64,000 bases of DNA, from positions 56,076,960 through 56,140,959 of the forward strand of contig CM057839.1 in the NCBI GenBank assembly GCA_030068075.1, given 5' to 3'. The notes beneath the pieces were generated by a model, which saw only the letters and a list, made by a program, of their open reading frames with translations, searched no databases and was not told where the DNA came from. Position 1 is the first letter of the stretch; each line of letters starts with the position of its first letter. This document shows, in pieces, positions 47,467 through 59,745 of the stretch. Source of the DNA: Paguma larvata (taxonomy: Eukaryota > Chordata > Mammalia > Carnivora > Viverridae). Made by a program: the position numbers and the translations under genes.

Positions 47467-47824
47467 ACACACACACAAAAATAAATAAACATTTAAAAAA
47501 TCATTTAAAAAAAAAACAAACTTATTTTCTTGCAGTTTTGGAAGCTGAAAGTTCAAGATCAATTTACCATCAGGGTTGGTTTCTAGTGAGGCCTCTCTTC
47601 CTGGCTTACAGATGGCCACCTTCTTACTCTCTCTTAATATGGTCTTTCTTCTGTGTCTCTTCTGCTTCTTATAGGGTCACCAATCCTATTGAATTAGGGC
47701 CCCATATTTATGATCCCACTTAACCTTGCTTATCTCCCTAAAGACCCTATCTTCAAATACAGTCACATTGGGGGTTAAGTCTTCAACATAAAAATGTTTG
47801 AAGGGTACACTTCAGTCCATAACA
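47208..47824 (+). mobile_element. MLT1-type MaLR solo LTR, split by a SINE
   Basis: It begins TGTATTAGTTGACTTGGACT and ends 'cagtccataaca', the TG...CA termini of MaLR LTRs. 'ccataacaaaatacaacaga' precedes the SINE, then 'tcttgcagttttggaagctg', 'ttagggccccatatttatga' and 'gaccctatcttcaaatacag' follow in order. Flanks gtggg and gtgtc are a decayed 5-bp duplication at best. No internal retroviral sequence is present. Confidence 0.85.
47274..47510 (+). repeat. Felid CAN-SINE with (CT)19
   Basis: It begins 'ggggcgcctgggtgactaat', has a 19-unit CT array (47422-47459) and ends in an A-rich tail. The duplication is aaaaacagaaact (47261-47273) versus aaaaaacaaact near 47511-47522. Confidence 0.95.
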
Positions 47825-48300
47825 GTGTCAAGAGTGGAAGTTCTTGTGTACATCCAAATGAGAGTTTAAGGTGTTTTGGATTTGAGCAAAAACAGTGAAA
47901 ATAGGTTGAAGTTAACATTCTAGATATTTTTTGGCCGAGTAGCTGTTAGGTGCTTGCAAAGAATGAGGCAAAGAAGAATCAGAAATAACACATATTTTGC
48001 TGACTGAGAAAATGAGTGGATTTTTACTTACTTTTTATCTGAGGATCCTCCCCCAATTACTCTTCTTCCCATGACACATTTGATACATTCTATTATATTC
48101 ACTTTTCTACTGGAGTGTTTTTCTTTCTCTTCCTCAAATTTTATTTTATAGCATCCTTGATCAGAAAGCCTCTGGCCAAACCTGTTATTTATTCTCAGTC
48201 TTGTTAGAAGCTTCCTTTCCTTGAGTCGTGGGTTCATATGTTCTGGGTTTGATAGGGATGAGTTCAAATCATTCTTCACAAATCCCAGAGTGACCTTCCT

Positions 48301-48512
48301 TTTTTTTTTTCTTCAAAAAAAGGTTATTTATTTTGAGAAAGAGCACGAGTGACGGGGAATGAGCAGAGAGAGAGGGAGAGAGAGAATCCCAAGTAGTCTC
48401 TGCACTGTCAGCACTAAGCCCGATGTAGGGCTCAAAATCACAAAACCATGAAGTCATGACCTAAGCTGAAATCAAGAGTTGGATGCTTAACCAACTGAGT
48501 CACCCAGGTACT
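48301..48512 (-). repeat. CAN-SINE, older subtype
   Basis: Reversed SINE with 'gagaatcccaagtagtctct' and 5' end 'tcacccaggtact'. The duplication is cccagagtgaccttcct (48284-48300) versus cccagagtggcctttct (48513-48529). Confidence 0.95.
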
Positions 48513-48539
48513 CCCAGAGTGGCCTTTCTAAGAAACAAA

Positions 48540-49045
48540 TATGATTATATTATTCCCCTGCTTAAAATTATTTAATGACTCTCTGTAGATTTCAGGCTGA
48601 AGTGTAAATTCTTAGCTTAGCCACCAACACCCTCTGAGATTCGCCCCCTCTCATTTCCCATCTCATTTCTTTCTAGTCTCCAAACCCTCTAATGACTCCA
48701 GCTATGGCAAAATACTTGAGGTTCTGGGAACAGAGGACTTTTGTACTATAACATGTTATGCCCTCACCCTGGAATGTCCTTTCCCACATTATATCTAGCT
48801 AGCTCAGCTTAAGACACATCTCTGGAAAATTTCTATGACCCCCAGTCAGAATTAATGACTCTCCATGTCCTCAAAGCATCCTGGGAATAGCACTATTGCA
48901 TCTTTTATTACTCTGTGTGTTATCGGATTTACTTCTCCGCTATGCTTTAGGCTAAAATCTATTTCTTAAAAGAAGCATGTCTTATTTTTGTATTTTTTTT
49001 TGCAACTAGCATAAGGCAGATACTCCATAAATGTTGATGAACAAT
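48540..49045 (+). repeat. L2 LINE 3' end
   Basis: Sense L2 in consensus order: 'attcccctgcttaaaattat', 'tttcaggctgaagtgtaaat', 'ccctcaccctggaatgtcct', 'ttcttaaaagaagcatgtct' and 'gatactccataaatgttgat'. Confidence 0.82.
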
Positions 49046-49640
49046 CAGAAAATACATGAGTCTGTATAAAAGCAAGTCACAGTCCATGCCATCTATAAAT
49101 CCACCCATCAACTTCCTAAGCTCTCTTTCACTTTCCAAAGATCCAAGTTGTAACTAAAAGATCTGAAAATACTAACCATGTCCTCGAATCCACCAATTAT
49201 CACCTATAGAACACAAAGCTTTTTTCCAGATTCTTCTCTTGACATCATTCATTCACTCTGGAGTTAGGAGTGGGCAGCAGTTCTAGCAGTTTGATGAGTC
49301 CAAAGATACTGACCAACCACATCTCAGACACTCAGCCCAGAAGAACAACCAACCCTGCGTGTCAACATTTCAGAACCACACAGAGTGGCAATTCCTCCTC
49401 TGGTGCCAGGACCAGGAGTTTCAAACCAGGAGAACCTGTGTCGTCCTGTTATTGTTTACCATTTCTCATCATTTCTTCTTTATTTTCTGGACAATATTCT
49501 TGCCTTTGTAATATTCTTTCCCTGCATTACTGTACTATTCTTTTTCTATCAGTCTTGATTCTCTTTTTGTCTCTTTCAGGTCCCCTTCTTAAATAATGTC
49601 TTACATCCCTTCCAAGAATTTTTTTCATTATTGGAATATT
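49046..49640. other. No gene recognised
   Basis: Unassigned. A 108-codon plus frame (49270-49596), Ser/Thr-rich then hydrophobic, has no motif that I know and no supporting context. Confidence 0.5.
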
Positions 49641-49689
49641 TTTTTGGAGATTATATATATATGTATTTTTTTCATCATGATAAGTGTAC

Positions 49690-49856
49690 CTTTTTTTTAA
49701 TGTTTAGTTTTGAGGGGAGGTAGGGACAGAGAGAGAAAGAGACAGAGGATCCCACAGGCTCTGCACTGAGAGCAGAGAGCTTGACATGGGGCTTGAACTC
49801 ACAAACCATTAGGTCCGAAATCGGATGCTTAACCAACTGAGCCAACCAGGCATCCC
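49690..49856 (-). repeat. CAN-SINE, internally shortened, in the L1 3' end
   Basis: Reversed SINE with 'gatcccacaggctctgcact' and 5' end 'gagccaaccaggcatccc'. The duplication is gataagtgtac (49679-49689) versus gatgagtgtac (49857-49867). It is about 40 bases shorter than its relatives, lacking part of the body. Confidence 0.94.
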
Positions 49857-50214
49857 GATGAGTGTACTCTTTAACCTCCATCCCCTATTTCCCCCGTCCA
49901 CCTACTCATCTCTCCTCTGGTAACCATCAGTTTGTTCTCTATAATTAAGTGTCTGTTTCTTGATTTGCCTCTCTCTCTCTCTCTCTCTCTTTTCCCCTTT
50001 GCTCATTTGTTTTGCTTCTTAAATTTCATATATGAGTAAGATCATATGGTATTTTTCTTTCTCTGACTGACTTATTTTACTTAGTCTTACACCCTCTGAG
50101 TCTATCCATGCTGTTGCAAATGGCAAGATTTTACTATTTTTTATGGCTGAATAATATCCCATTGTATGTATGTGGTGTGTATATATGTATGTATGTGTTA
50201 TGTATATGCATACT

Positions 50215-50231
50215 TGTGTGTGTGTGTGTGT
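50215..50231. repeat. (GT)n short simple repeat
   Basis: About eight GT units within the L1 3' region, next to TATG-type repeats. Confidence 0.9.
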
Positions 50232-50810
50232 ATTTCACATAACCTTTATCCATTCATCAGTTGTTGGACGCTTAGGCTGCTTTCATAATTTGGCTATTGC
50301 AAATACTGCAAGAAACATAGGATGCATATATCCCTTTGAATTACTGTTTTTGCATTTAGGGGCTAAATATCTACTATTATTATTATGTGGACATAAAATA
50401 ATTCTATCTTTAATTTTTTGAGGAATCTCCCTACTGTTTTCCACAGTGGCCGCACAAGTTGACATTCCCACCAACAGTGTAAGAGGGTTTTTTCATGTCC
50501 TCACTAACACTTGTTTCTTTTTTTATTTTTGCCTTTCTGACAGGTGTAAAGTGATATCTCATTGTGGTTTTTATTGACATTTCCTTGATGATGAGCGATG
50601 TTGAGTGTCTTTTCATGTATCTGTTGGCCATCCAGATGTCTTCTTTGGAGAAATGTCTGTTCATGTCTCTGCCCATTTTCTAATTGGATTACTTGTTTTT
50701 GGGGGTATCAAGTTTTATTAGTTCTTTATATATTTTGAATACTAACCCTTATTAGATATGTCATTTGCAAATATTTTCTCCCATTGAGTAGGTTGCCTTT
50801 CTTTCAGTTT

Positions 50811-51024
50811 TTTTTTTTAACGTTTATTCCTTTATGAAAGAACAGAGCATGAGCAGAGGAGGGGCAGAGAGAAGAGGGAGACGCAGAATCCGAAGTAGGC
50901 TCCAGGCTCTGAGCTGTCAGCACAGGGCCCAATGCGGGGCTCGAACTGGCTGACCGGGAGATCATGACCTGAGTGGAAGTCGCACAGTCGGACACTCAAC
51001 CGACTGAGCCACCCAGGTGCCCCT
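50811..51024 (-). repeat. Felid CAN-SINE inside L1 ORF2
   Basis: The reversed tail starts at 50811 and the 5' end is 'ccacccaggtgcccct'. A perfect 15-bp duplication cctttctttcagttt flanks it (50796-50810 and 51025-51039). Confidence 0.97.
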
Positions 51025-53004
51025 CCTTTCTTTCAGTTTTGTTCAGAAAGTTTTCATTTTGATGTAGCCCCCATAGTTTATTTTTGCTTTTATTTCCCCT
51101 GCCTCAGGAAACATAGCTAGAAAAATGATGCTATGGCCAGTATCAGAAACATTGCTGCCTGTGTTCTCCTCAAGGATTTTTATAGTTTCAGTTCTCATAT
51201 TTAGGACTTTAATCATTTTTAGTTTTTGTGTGTGTGTGTGTATAAGAAAGTGGTCCACTTTCATTTTGCATGTGGCTGTCCAGTTTTTCCAACATCATTT
51301 GCTGAAGAGACTCTCTTTTTCCTCTTGTTAATCATTTCTCCTTTGTCAAAGATTTATTGCCCACATAGTCATGAGTTTATTTCTAGGTTTTCTGTTCTAT
51401 TCCATTGTTTCTATTTTCATGCCAGTACCATATTGTTTTAATTACCACTGCTCTGTAGTATTACTTGAAATTTGGAATTGTGACACTTTCAATTTTGATT
51501 TTCTATTACATGATTGCTTTGGCTATTTGAGGTCTTTTGTAGTTCAATACAAATTTTAGGATTGTTTATACTAGCTCTGTGAAAAATGCTGCTGGTATTT
51601 TGATAGGGATTGCATTAAATCTGTAGCCTGCTTTGGGTAGTAAAACATTTTAACAATATTTATTCCTCTAACCATGAGTATGCAATGTCTTTCATTTTAT
51701 TTGTGCCATATTCAATTTCTTTCAACAGTGTTTTATAGTTTTTAGAGTACAGGTCTTTCACCTCTTCGATTAAAGTTATTCCTAAATATTTTATTGTTTT
51801 TGGTAGAATTGTAAATAGAATTTTATTCTTAATTTCACTTTATACTGGTTCATTATTAGTATGTAGGAATACAACAGATTTCTGGACATTGATTTTGTAT
51901 CCTGTGACTTTACCGAATTAATTTATCAGTATGAGTAGTATTTTAGTGGAATCTTTAGGGTTTTTTATACATAGTATCATGTTATCTGCCAATAGAGTTT
52001 TACTTCTTCCTTACCAATTTGGATGCTTTTTTTATCTTTATGTTGTCTAATTGCTGTGGCTAGGACTTCCAGTACTATGTTGAATAAAAGTGGTGACAGT
52101 GGATACCCCTATCTTGTTCCTGATCTTAGGGGGAAAGATCTCAGCTTTCACCATTGAATATGATGTTGGCTCTGAGTTTTCATTTAAGGCCTGTATTATG
52201 TTGAGATATGTTCCCTCTGTACCTACTCTGCAGAGGGTCTTTATCATGAATGGATGTTGTACTTTGTCAAATGCTTTTTCTGCATCTGTTGAAATGACCA
52301 TACGTTTTCTTTCCTTTTATTGATGTAATGCATCGTGTTGATTGTTTTGAAAATATTGAACAACTCTTGCATCCTGAGAATAAATCCCATGTGATTATGG
52401 TGAATGATTTTTTTAATGTATTGTTGGATTTTGTTTGCTAATATTTTTGTGGAGGACTTTTGCATGTATATTCATGAGAGATATTGGCCCATAGTTGTCT
52501 TTTTTGTGATGTCTTTATCTGGTTTTGATATCAGAGTGATATTGACCTACAGAATTAATTTGGAAGTTTATCCATCCTCTTATATTTTTGGAATAATTTG
52601 AGAAGAATAGGTATTGACCATTCTTTAAATGTTTGGGAGAATTCACTTCTGAAGCCATCTGGTCCTGGACTTTTGGGAGTTTTTTGATTACTGATTCAAT
52701 TTCATTGCTGGTAATCAATCTGCTCAAATTTTCTATTTCTTCCTGCTTTACTTTTGGTAGTTTATATTTTTCTAGGAATTCTTCCATTTCTTCTAAGTTG
52801 TCCAACTTGTATATAGGTTTTATAAAATTCTGTTAAAATTATATATTTGTGGTATTGGTTGTCATTTCTTCCCTTTAATTAGTGATTTTGTTTATTTGGG
52901 TCTTTTTTTTCCCTGATGAGACTTTCTAGAGGTTTATCGATTTTATTCATCTTTTCCAAAAACAAGCTTCTGATTTCTTTGATCTCTTCTATTGTTTTTG
53001 TTTG

Positions 53005-53005
<1 letters not shown>

Positions 53006-53035
<30 letters not shown>
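53006..53035. repeat. (TG)15 microsatellite within L1 ORF2
   Basis: Fifteen TG units interrupt the L1 ORF2 remnant, a further frame-disrupting expansion. Confidence 0.96.
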
Positions 53036-53037
<2 letters not shown>

Positions 53038-54249
53038 TGTGTTTACTTTTTAGATCTATCATTTCTGTTCTAACCTTTATTATTTCCTTCCTTTTGCTGG
53101 GTCGAGGTTTTATTTGTTCTTGAGGTAGGTAGGTACACAGTTAGGTTGTTTATTTGAGATATTTCTTGCATTTAGAAGTAAATCTGTAGGGCCATAAGTT
53201 CTCCTCTTACAACACCTTTTGCTGCATCCCAAAGATTTTGGACCATTGTGTTTTTGGTGTCATTTCTCTCCATGTAATTTTTTAATTTATTCTGTGATTT
53301 CTTACTTGACCTATTCATTGCTTAGTAGCATGTTAATTAACTTCCATTTATTTTTGCTTTTTCCAATTTTTTCCCCCGGGGTTGATTTCTAGTTTCACAA
53401 ACACTGTAGTCCGAAAGGGTACGTGGTACAACTTCATTTTTTTTAAATTGTTGAGACTTGTTTTGTGGTCCACTATGTGATCTCTTCTGGAGAATGTTTA
53501 ATGTGCACTTGAAAGAATGTGTATTCTGCTGTTTTAGGAAGGAAGGTTTTGAATATATCTGTTTGGTTCATCTGGTCCAGTGTGTCATTCAGAGCCACTG
53601 TTTCCTTGTTGATTTTCTGTTTTGATGATCTGTCCATCAGTGTGACTGGGGAATTGAAGTCCCCACTATTGTATTACTCTTGATTAATTCCTTTGTTATT
53701 AACTGTTTTATGTATTTGAGTGCTCCTATATAGGATGCATAAATATTTACAATTGCTATATTTTCTCCTTGGATTGTCTCCTTTATTATTATATAGTGTC
53801 CTTCTTTCTTTCTTGTGATAGTCTTTGTTTTAGAGACTATTTTGTCTGTTATAAATATTGCTACTCTAGCTTTTATTTGACATCCATTTGCATGGTAAAT
53901 GTTTGTCCTCTCATTTTCAATCTGCAAGTGTCTTTAGGTCTAAAATGAGTTCTTGTAGTTCATATAAATGGATCTTGCTTTTTTTATCCACTCCACCACG
54001 CTTTGTTTTTTGATTGGAATGTTTAGTCCATTTATATTCAAAGTAATTATTGATAGATATGTTTATTGCTTGTGTTGTTTGTTTTGTGGTTGTTTCTGTA
54101 GATTTTCTCTGATTCTTTCTCCTCTTGCTCTCTTTTATGGTTTGTTGGCTTTCCTTAGTGATATTCTAGATCCCTTTCTCTTTATTCTTTGCATATCTGT
54201 TACCGGTTATTGATTTTTGGTTACCATTAGGTTTGTACATAAAATCTTC

Positions 54250-55300
54250 TGTATATAGCAATCTACATTACTGAGTTGATGGTCGGTTAGGTTTAAACCT
54301 ATTCTTTATTCCTCCGCAACCCATGTTTTCAGTTTATGGTGTCGTATTTTACATCTTTTTATTTTATGAATCCCCTGACTGATTTTTACAGAAATGCTAT
54401 TTTTACTCCTTTTTTGATTTTTAGATACTACTTACAATCTTTCCTTTGTATTGAAAAAAGTCCCTTTTAATATATTTCATAGGGCAGGTTTAGTTTGTGA
54501 AACTCTTTCTCACTCCTTCCAGTGTGAATGATAGTTTTGCTGGATGGAATATTTTTGGCTGCAGATTTTTCCCTTTCAGCGCTTTGAATATATCATGCCC
54601 TTCCCTTCTGACCTGCAAAGTTTCTGCTGAAAAATATACTCACAACCATAAAGGGGTCTCCCTCACACATTACTGTCGTCTTTTATTTTGATGCTTTTAA
54701 TTTTTTTTCTTTATTGCTACTTTTTGCCATTTTAATTACTATACATCTTGGTGTATATCTCCTTGAGTTGAATTTATGGGGTGCGTCTGTTTCCTCCTCC
54801 AGAATAGGGAAGTTTTCAGCTATTATTTCTGCAAATAAATTTTCTGCTCCTTTTTATCTCTCTTCTTCTGATATTCTTATAAAACGTGGATGTTATTATG
54901 CTTATTGTAGTCACTGAGTTCTCTAGACTCTTCTCAATTTATATAATTTTCTTTATTCTCCTTTGCTCAGCTTGATTAGTTCCCATTACTTTGTCTTCCA
55001 GGTTTTTCATTCATTCCTCTGCTTAATCTATCCTGTTATTTATTCACCTGTATTTTTAATTTCATTTATTGTGTTGTTCATGTCTGATTGGTTCTTTTAT
55101 ATCTCTGTGTTAAGGGTCTGATGTCCTAAACTCTTATCCTCAAGTACAGTGAATATCTTTATGATTATTACTTTAAGTTCTCTATTAGGAATATTACTTA
55201 TAGCCATTTCATTGCTGTGATTTGTTTCTACTCTGTCATTTGGGAGATATTTCTCTGTCTGTTCATTTTGTCTTTCTGCATATGTTTCTCTGTGTTAGGA
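54250..55300 (-). pseudogene. Degenerate L1 ORF1 region
   Basis: Reversed ORF1-region landmarks of older L1 lineages are seen on the plus strand: 'gatagttttgctggatggaa', 'agcgctttgaatatatcatg', 'aaagtttctgctgaaaaata', 'acatcttggtgtatatctcc' and 'gaagttttcagctattattt'. They lie between ORF2 and the 5' UTR, where ORF1 should be. ORF1 encodes the trimeric RNA-binding protein of L1 particles. No intact frame survives. Confidence 0.75.
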
Positions 55301-56436
55301 ATGTCAGCTAATTCTCTTGTTCTTAACAATAATGGCCTTTTGAATAAGAGGTCCTGCAAGTGCAGTGTCCCCTATTTCCCAAGGCCTGGAACTTCAGGGA
55401 GTGTCTCCTGTGTGCATTGCGTGTGCTCTGTTGTTGAGTCTTGGCTTCTTTTTCCTTCAGTCCATTTGTCTACAGAGGCTCTCTTTGTCTACTGTGGTCA
55501 GTGTTTGGTCCCCAGCAGGGGTGAGGCACAGTTTAACAAAGTGTTTGATGGTCTGTTTGTGAAAGAAGACCTACCACTGCCACTGTCACTACCAGAAGTG
55601 AGGTCCCAGAGAAAACGCACAAGTCAGGAGATGTGGTATGGGCAGGGGATTCACCAGTCTCCTAAGGAAGGGGTCCATAGTACAGGGACTAAGGGAAAGG
55701 TAACTGGGAAGGGTGGATCTGCTGAAGTGCAAGGGGGGTGAAGCTTGGTGTAAGCAAGTTAGGGAAAGACTGTCAGTACTGTACCAATTCTCTCCGGTGG
55801 TCATTGTTTATATTAGGGAACAGGGGAGGGAAATGGCACCTGCCAGCTCCTTTTTTCCTGGAGTGGTCTCTCCATGACTCATGTCTCTTAGGGGCATGCT
55901 CTGAGATGAGCAAATCATCCTCCCTCCTGTCTATTCCTGGTATTTTTTCAAACTGCTATTTCTGTGCTGTATCTGCATAGGCTGCTTGTCATGCTTTCTT
56001 TTTAAGGTCAGGGACTCTACTTCCTAATGTCCTTGGGGCTCTCCCAGAGCTAAGCACACCGATTTTTAAAATATCAGACTTTAAATCCCACTGGTTGTAA
56101 GAATTCTCAATATTTGACTCCTCTCACATTCAAAGGCAAATATGGGGATTCATCCTCCCTGTTCATGGGGTCTCTGGTATGAAAGCCTGTTTCCAACCCT
56201 TCACCGTGCCACTGGATTCCCGTCCACCATGGACGACTGTGGTCCGTCCCATGTCTTCACCTTTTCTATCTTCTTCATTGTGGCTTCTTTTCCACTATTT
56301 AGTTGTGGAGTTTGTTCTGCCAGTCTTTGGATTGTTGTCTGGGTTATTTACACTGATGTGGCTTTTATCTAGTTGTATCCATGGGAAGAGACAAGCTTAG
56401 GGTCCTCCTACACTGCCATCTTCCCAACCAACCCCA
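55300..56436 (-). promoter_or_regulatory. L1 5' UTR (ancestral internal promoter region)
   Basis: This is the segment from the L1 5' end to the ORF1 remnant. It is noticeably more GC-rich than the surroundings. In intact L1s this region holds the internal promoter. Whether any promoter activity persists here cannot be seen from sequence. The 174-codon plus-strand frame (55217-55741) is antisense to it and has no independent support. Confidence 0.65.
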
Positions 56437-56439
56437 TTT

Positions 56440-59400
56440 AGGAATGTTTCATTTTCTCTAAGAAGCCAAACTGCTCAAGTTATTCTGTCTTCTTAAGCGG
56501 AAAATAAACGGGGTACATTTATAGCATATGTAACTGGTGAGTATTTCAGGTAATAAGACAAATGCTCTTCATTAGAATAATAATCTCAGTAGCCAAATTT
56601 TCTGGAAGACAAAATGAAGTCACTTGAGAAATGGTCCCTAAAACTTGGCATTGAACACTACTTGCCCTTTTGTTTCTGGGCTGCTATGTAACTGATTTCC
56701 CTTATCTCTTCTGAAGGAACTATAGTCCCTTGATGTTAGAAAGCAAACTACACTGACCTTCTAGAACCCATTGTTATCATATACTGTGCCAGATGGTATG
56801 TGTCTTTCTTACTTGATCTTCAAGAATTTCTGACTTTGGCTTTTAATTATTAGATTCAATTAAAGGAAAATGTATTCTATGATTGCTAAGTTTTCAGGGA
56901 CTATTATATTTTCATAAACCATGCAGTAAAGTCATCATATTTTTACTGTCCTTCCCTAGTTTGTCCAGCAAACAGAGCACAAAATTCGCCTTTAATTCTG
57001 ACAAGAACAGATATCGATTGCAAATATTATTTATGTCACCTTCCTTTTGGAAGAAAAATAGACTTTGATTTTGAAAACAGTAGTATCAAATGTCAGTTTT
57101 AATGGAATCAGATGTCAAGTTTCAGTTAATATTTGACATCAAGAAGCATTTTTACCTGAATTTTATCAGAGCTAATTTTAATATGTTGGTATTTTTAATA
57201 TTCTAGGAAATATATGTATTTGAAGATTTGTCAGTGGTTTACATCTAGACACTTCTTCAGTCTTTAGTTTTAGAATTAGAATGCTTCCTGAATAAGTGAC
57301 TTTCTCTCATCTGTAATTCATAATTACCATCCCAGGAGAGAGGTGTTCTAAATTCATGATCAGAATCCCAAGTACATATGCATACTTAGTGAGAAATCGA
57401 GCAACCTCGAAGGAGAATGGGAGACCCTGGAGTTTAGCACCGTGCAGGCTGTGGCTGAACCACGTCCACTAGCTGCTCACCAGGCTCCAGGGCTGCATCT
57501 CCAGGGCACAGGGAATACCACCACCTCACTCAGCAGTTCCTCTATACTCTGCCCCACCATTACAGAATAAGCTACCCAGTAGATCTGGTCTAGGAAGAAT
57601 GCCTATAAACTGTACCTATAATTCACATTAGTCCTAAATATTATAGGACCAATTTTTATTCATTTAAAATCCAGTGAAGAGCCACAATATAAATGATTGA
57701 GAGTTTCTTCTCTAGATAATAAATTCTTGAGGCCAAAGACATTGTCTCTCCATAGCCTAGTACACAGAGAGCAGGAGTTCAGAAAGTATTGTTCTCAGTT
57801 ATGCCCAACCACCTCATGTAGGAACTGAGACACTCACTACCTCCCTAATGTATTCATGCCTTCTCAGAAACCATCCTTGCTCCTTTAGGCAGGCCAGAAA
57901 CTTTTTGCTCTTTTCTTTACCTGCTTAGGTATCCAAAAAGGTTTCCTTTTACAGTGGATTATCTCCTTGCTTTCTCATCCAAGCTGCTCCATTGATTTGG
58001 GTCTTTCAATGTTCTGGTAAAAGATGAAGATAGAGGACTTAATCTATCTTCTGTCCTCTGGACTTGTTCCCTGAAAGTCAAGCCAAGGAAGGGATTTAGC
58101 AATTGCTGAGCATGCTCCCATCTCTGCAGAAACATTCTGTGCTCTTCTGCTTACAGCTTCCAGAATCTTTGTGATGCTCTGGCCGCTGGCCAAACTTCAG
58201 CAAAGTGTAAAGGAAAAATAATTGCATAATCTACAAATACTTCTGGATATGTGTAAGAAGCCTCTGCATAGTAAGCAGATGCTTATCAAGTGCCTAATAT
58301 ATACTTGCCTGTTACAATTTCTTGTCCTGGGTAGAATTTTTTTTTAATACCTGAATTCTTTAAAGTTTTAGCTGTCAAGCCTTTGATGGAAGAGGATATT
58401 TAAGTTAAAATTGAACTGGCACCATTGACAAGTTGCCCTAAAGTGAGGCTTGCATTCCAGGGTGGTTTCATTCAGATAGAGGGTTTGGCAAAAGAGGGGC
58501 ACTGCTCAGCTCTAGCCCAACATCAGGCACACTGTGCTAATGCTGTTGCAGCGTCTCCCGGCTACAGGAGCCCTGGAGCTATGTACTTGCTGCAAGCACC
58601 AGGAGTTTCTCGGAACACAGGAAAGTGGAATGTTGATAGCCAAGAGTTGCTCGGGGTTCCACGGCAGGACTTGCAGAGCATTTCCCTTCTTCTTTCTTTG
58701 TTCCCATTTTAGCATCCAAAACTTTCTCCTCCACTCCAGTGTACAACCTCTGCACCCCAAAGGGCATTGGTGAACAGCCATGCAGAAGCACCCCACACAA
58801 ATGTATAAACAAATGAGTTCAGGGGCAGGGCAAGATATTTCTTCTTCAAACAGACCCTTATAAGAACATATGGTAGTTCCTTCCCAATCCATCTTCCCTC
58901 AGGGTCGGAAAAATCATCTACAGTCATCTCTCATAGGAAGACTAGCTGTAGGCAGATTCATTATGAGGAATGTTGTAAGGGGGATTGTTTTGTTCAATTC
59001 TTAGTTGAATAATAGGACTTTTCTGATGTTAATCAGCTCAGTAGGGACTTCTGAAAATACAGCAAAACTTCCAGTGACATTTAAACTAGTGTGCCTTTGC
59101 TTAAGTCAAAGCAGCATATATTGCTGAGAGCTAAAGCTCCAGTGCAGAATCTGTTTCTGGAAGCCCCTCACAAGTAACTACAGAAAGTACCAGTTATGCT
59201 TAGATGACCTCACTGGTACCTGTAAGAGAAAAATGATCCTGGAATAAAGCCAGACACAATTTTTATATGCATACTGTTGTGGAATGTTTCCAGGCAATGA
59301 GAGAAACAAGTCTTCCAGGACCCTACGACTTGAGTGCTATTGGCACAGAATGTGGACCTAAGCTCTTGACAATGTTTAAAAAGAAAAAAATAACAAAGCA

Positions 59401-59745
59401 GAAAAAAACATTTAAAAGATGCAAGAACTCAGAAGACTCAAAATTTACTAAGCTCAGGATAGGGAAATGTGACATCAGATCAAGCTGCAGGATAAACAAC
59501 TAAGCCAAACTATCCATTAGACAGAAATTTAAAAGTGAGAAAACTCCCAGAAATCCAAAAGAAAGCTTGAACTAAATATATGTCACAGAATATTTAGGAG
59601 AAAAAATTTATTTTTTCCTGAAAAAATTTTGTATGTTACCCTCAAATAAACTATTTATTTTATTTACAACTTGCTTTCTAAATATACCAAACCTGTTATT
59701 TTTATGACTAAACGAATTATTAATCATAATTCAGCTAGCTAGACT
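56440..59745. other. No gene recognised; contains a short L2 end
   Basis: Mostly unassigned sequence. 57715-57795 ('taataaattcttgaggccaa', 'tctccatagcctagtacaca') resembles a sense L2 3' end. Overlapping frames of 72-126 codons on both strands at 58425-58927 cancel out as evidence for coding. No splice-bounded exon could be argued. Confidence 0.5.

Larger units (their letters stand above)
46545..48020 (-). repeat. L2 LINE fragment, split by a SINE and an LTR
   Basis: The reversed L2 appears in three blocks that join in consensus order: 46545-46730 ('gactggagtcctgaatgaca'), 46954-47207 ('tagggtcctgtcagctaaat', 'gtggagaatggagtgtaggt') and 47825-48020 ('caagagtggaagttcttgtg', 'gaggcaaagaagaatcagaa'). 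The interruptions are the SINE 46731-46953 and the MaLR LTR 47208-47824. Confidence 0.72.
50020..54010 (-). pseudogene. Degenerate L1 ORF2 (endonuclease and reverse transcriptase)
   Basis: Recognisable pieces lie in order on the minus strand. 53637-53927 is the endonuclease segment with 'KEGHYIIIKETIQGENIAIV' and 'NIYASYIG'. 52515-52805 is the linker with '[17 protein letters not shown]'. 52047-52301 is the reverse-transcriptase palm with '[20 protein letters not shown]', which keeps the first catalytic Asp. At the second catalytic site (about 51980-51995) the minus strand reads L-L-A-D-N, so FADD has become LADN. 51043-51264 and 50431-50676 carry C-terminal pieces. A SINE at 50811-51024 breaks the frame. 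It is a non-functional remnant. Confidence 0.88.
49645..56436 (-). mobile_element. Near full-length L1 LINE with 5' end
   Basis: On the minus strand the element starts near 56436 with the L1 5' signature 'gggaagatggcagtgtagga', then 'ggaccctaagcttgtctctt'. A GC-richer 5' UTR (about 55300-56436), an ORF1 region (about 54250-55300), ORF2 (about 50020-54010) and a short 3' part follow. After subtracting two nested SINEs the length is about 6.4 kb, close to a complete L1. The flanks show only a weak possible duplication ('ggaatattt' near 49634, 'ggaatgttt' at 56441). The 3' end is irregular, with an AT-alternating patch at 49651-49663. Stops throughout make it inactive. Confidence 0.88.

Noticed and set aside
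441..51024. tRNA-like A and B boxes at many places
   Set aside because: They are the tRNA-derived heads of SINEs. None forms a complete cloverleaf, so no tRNA gene is called.
55217..55741. 174-codon plus frame
   Set aside because: It is antisense to the L1 5' UTR. GC-richer composition extends open frames and there is no independent coding evidence.
58425..58927. Possible exon cluster from overlapping 72-126 codon frames on both strands
   Set aside because: Frames overlap on opposite strands with no domain, and I could not define convincing splice sites.
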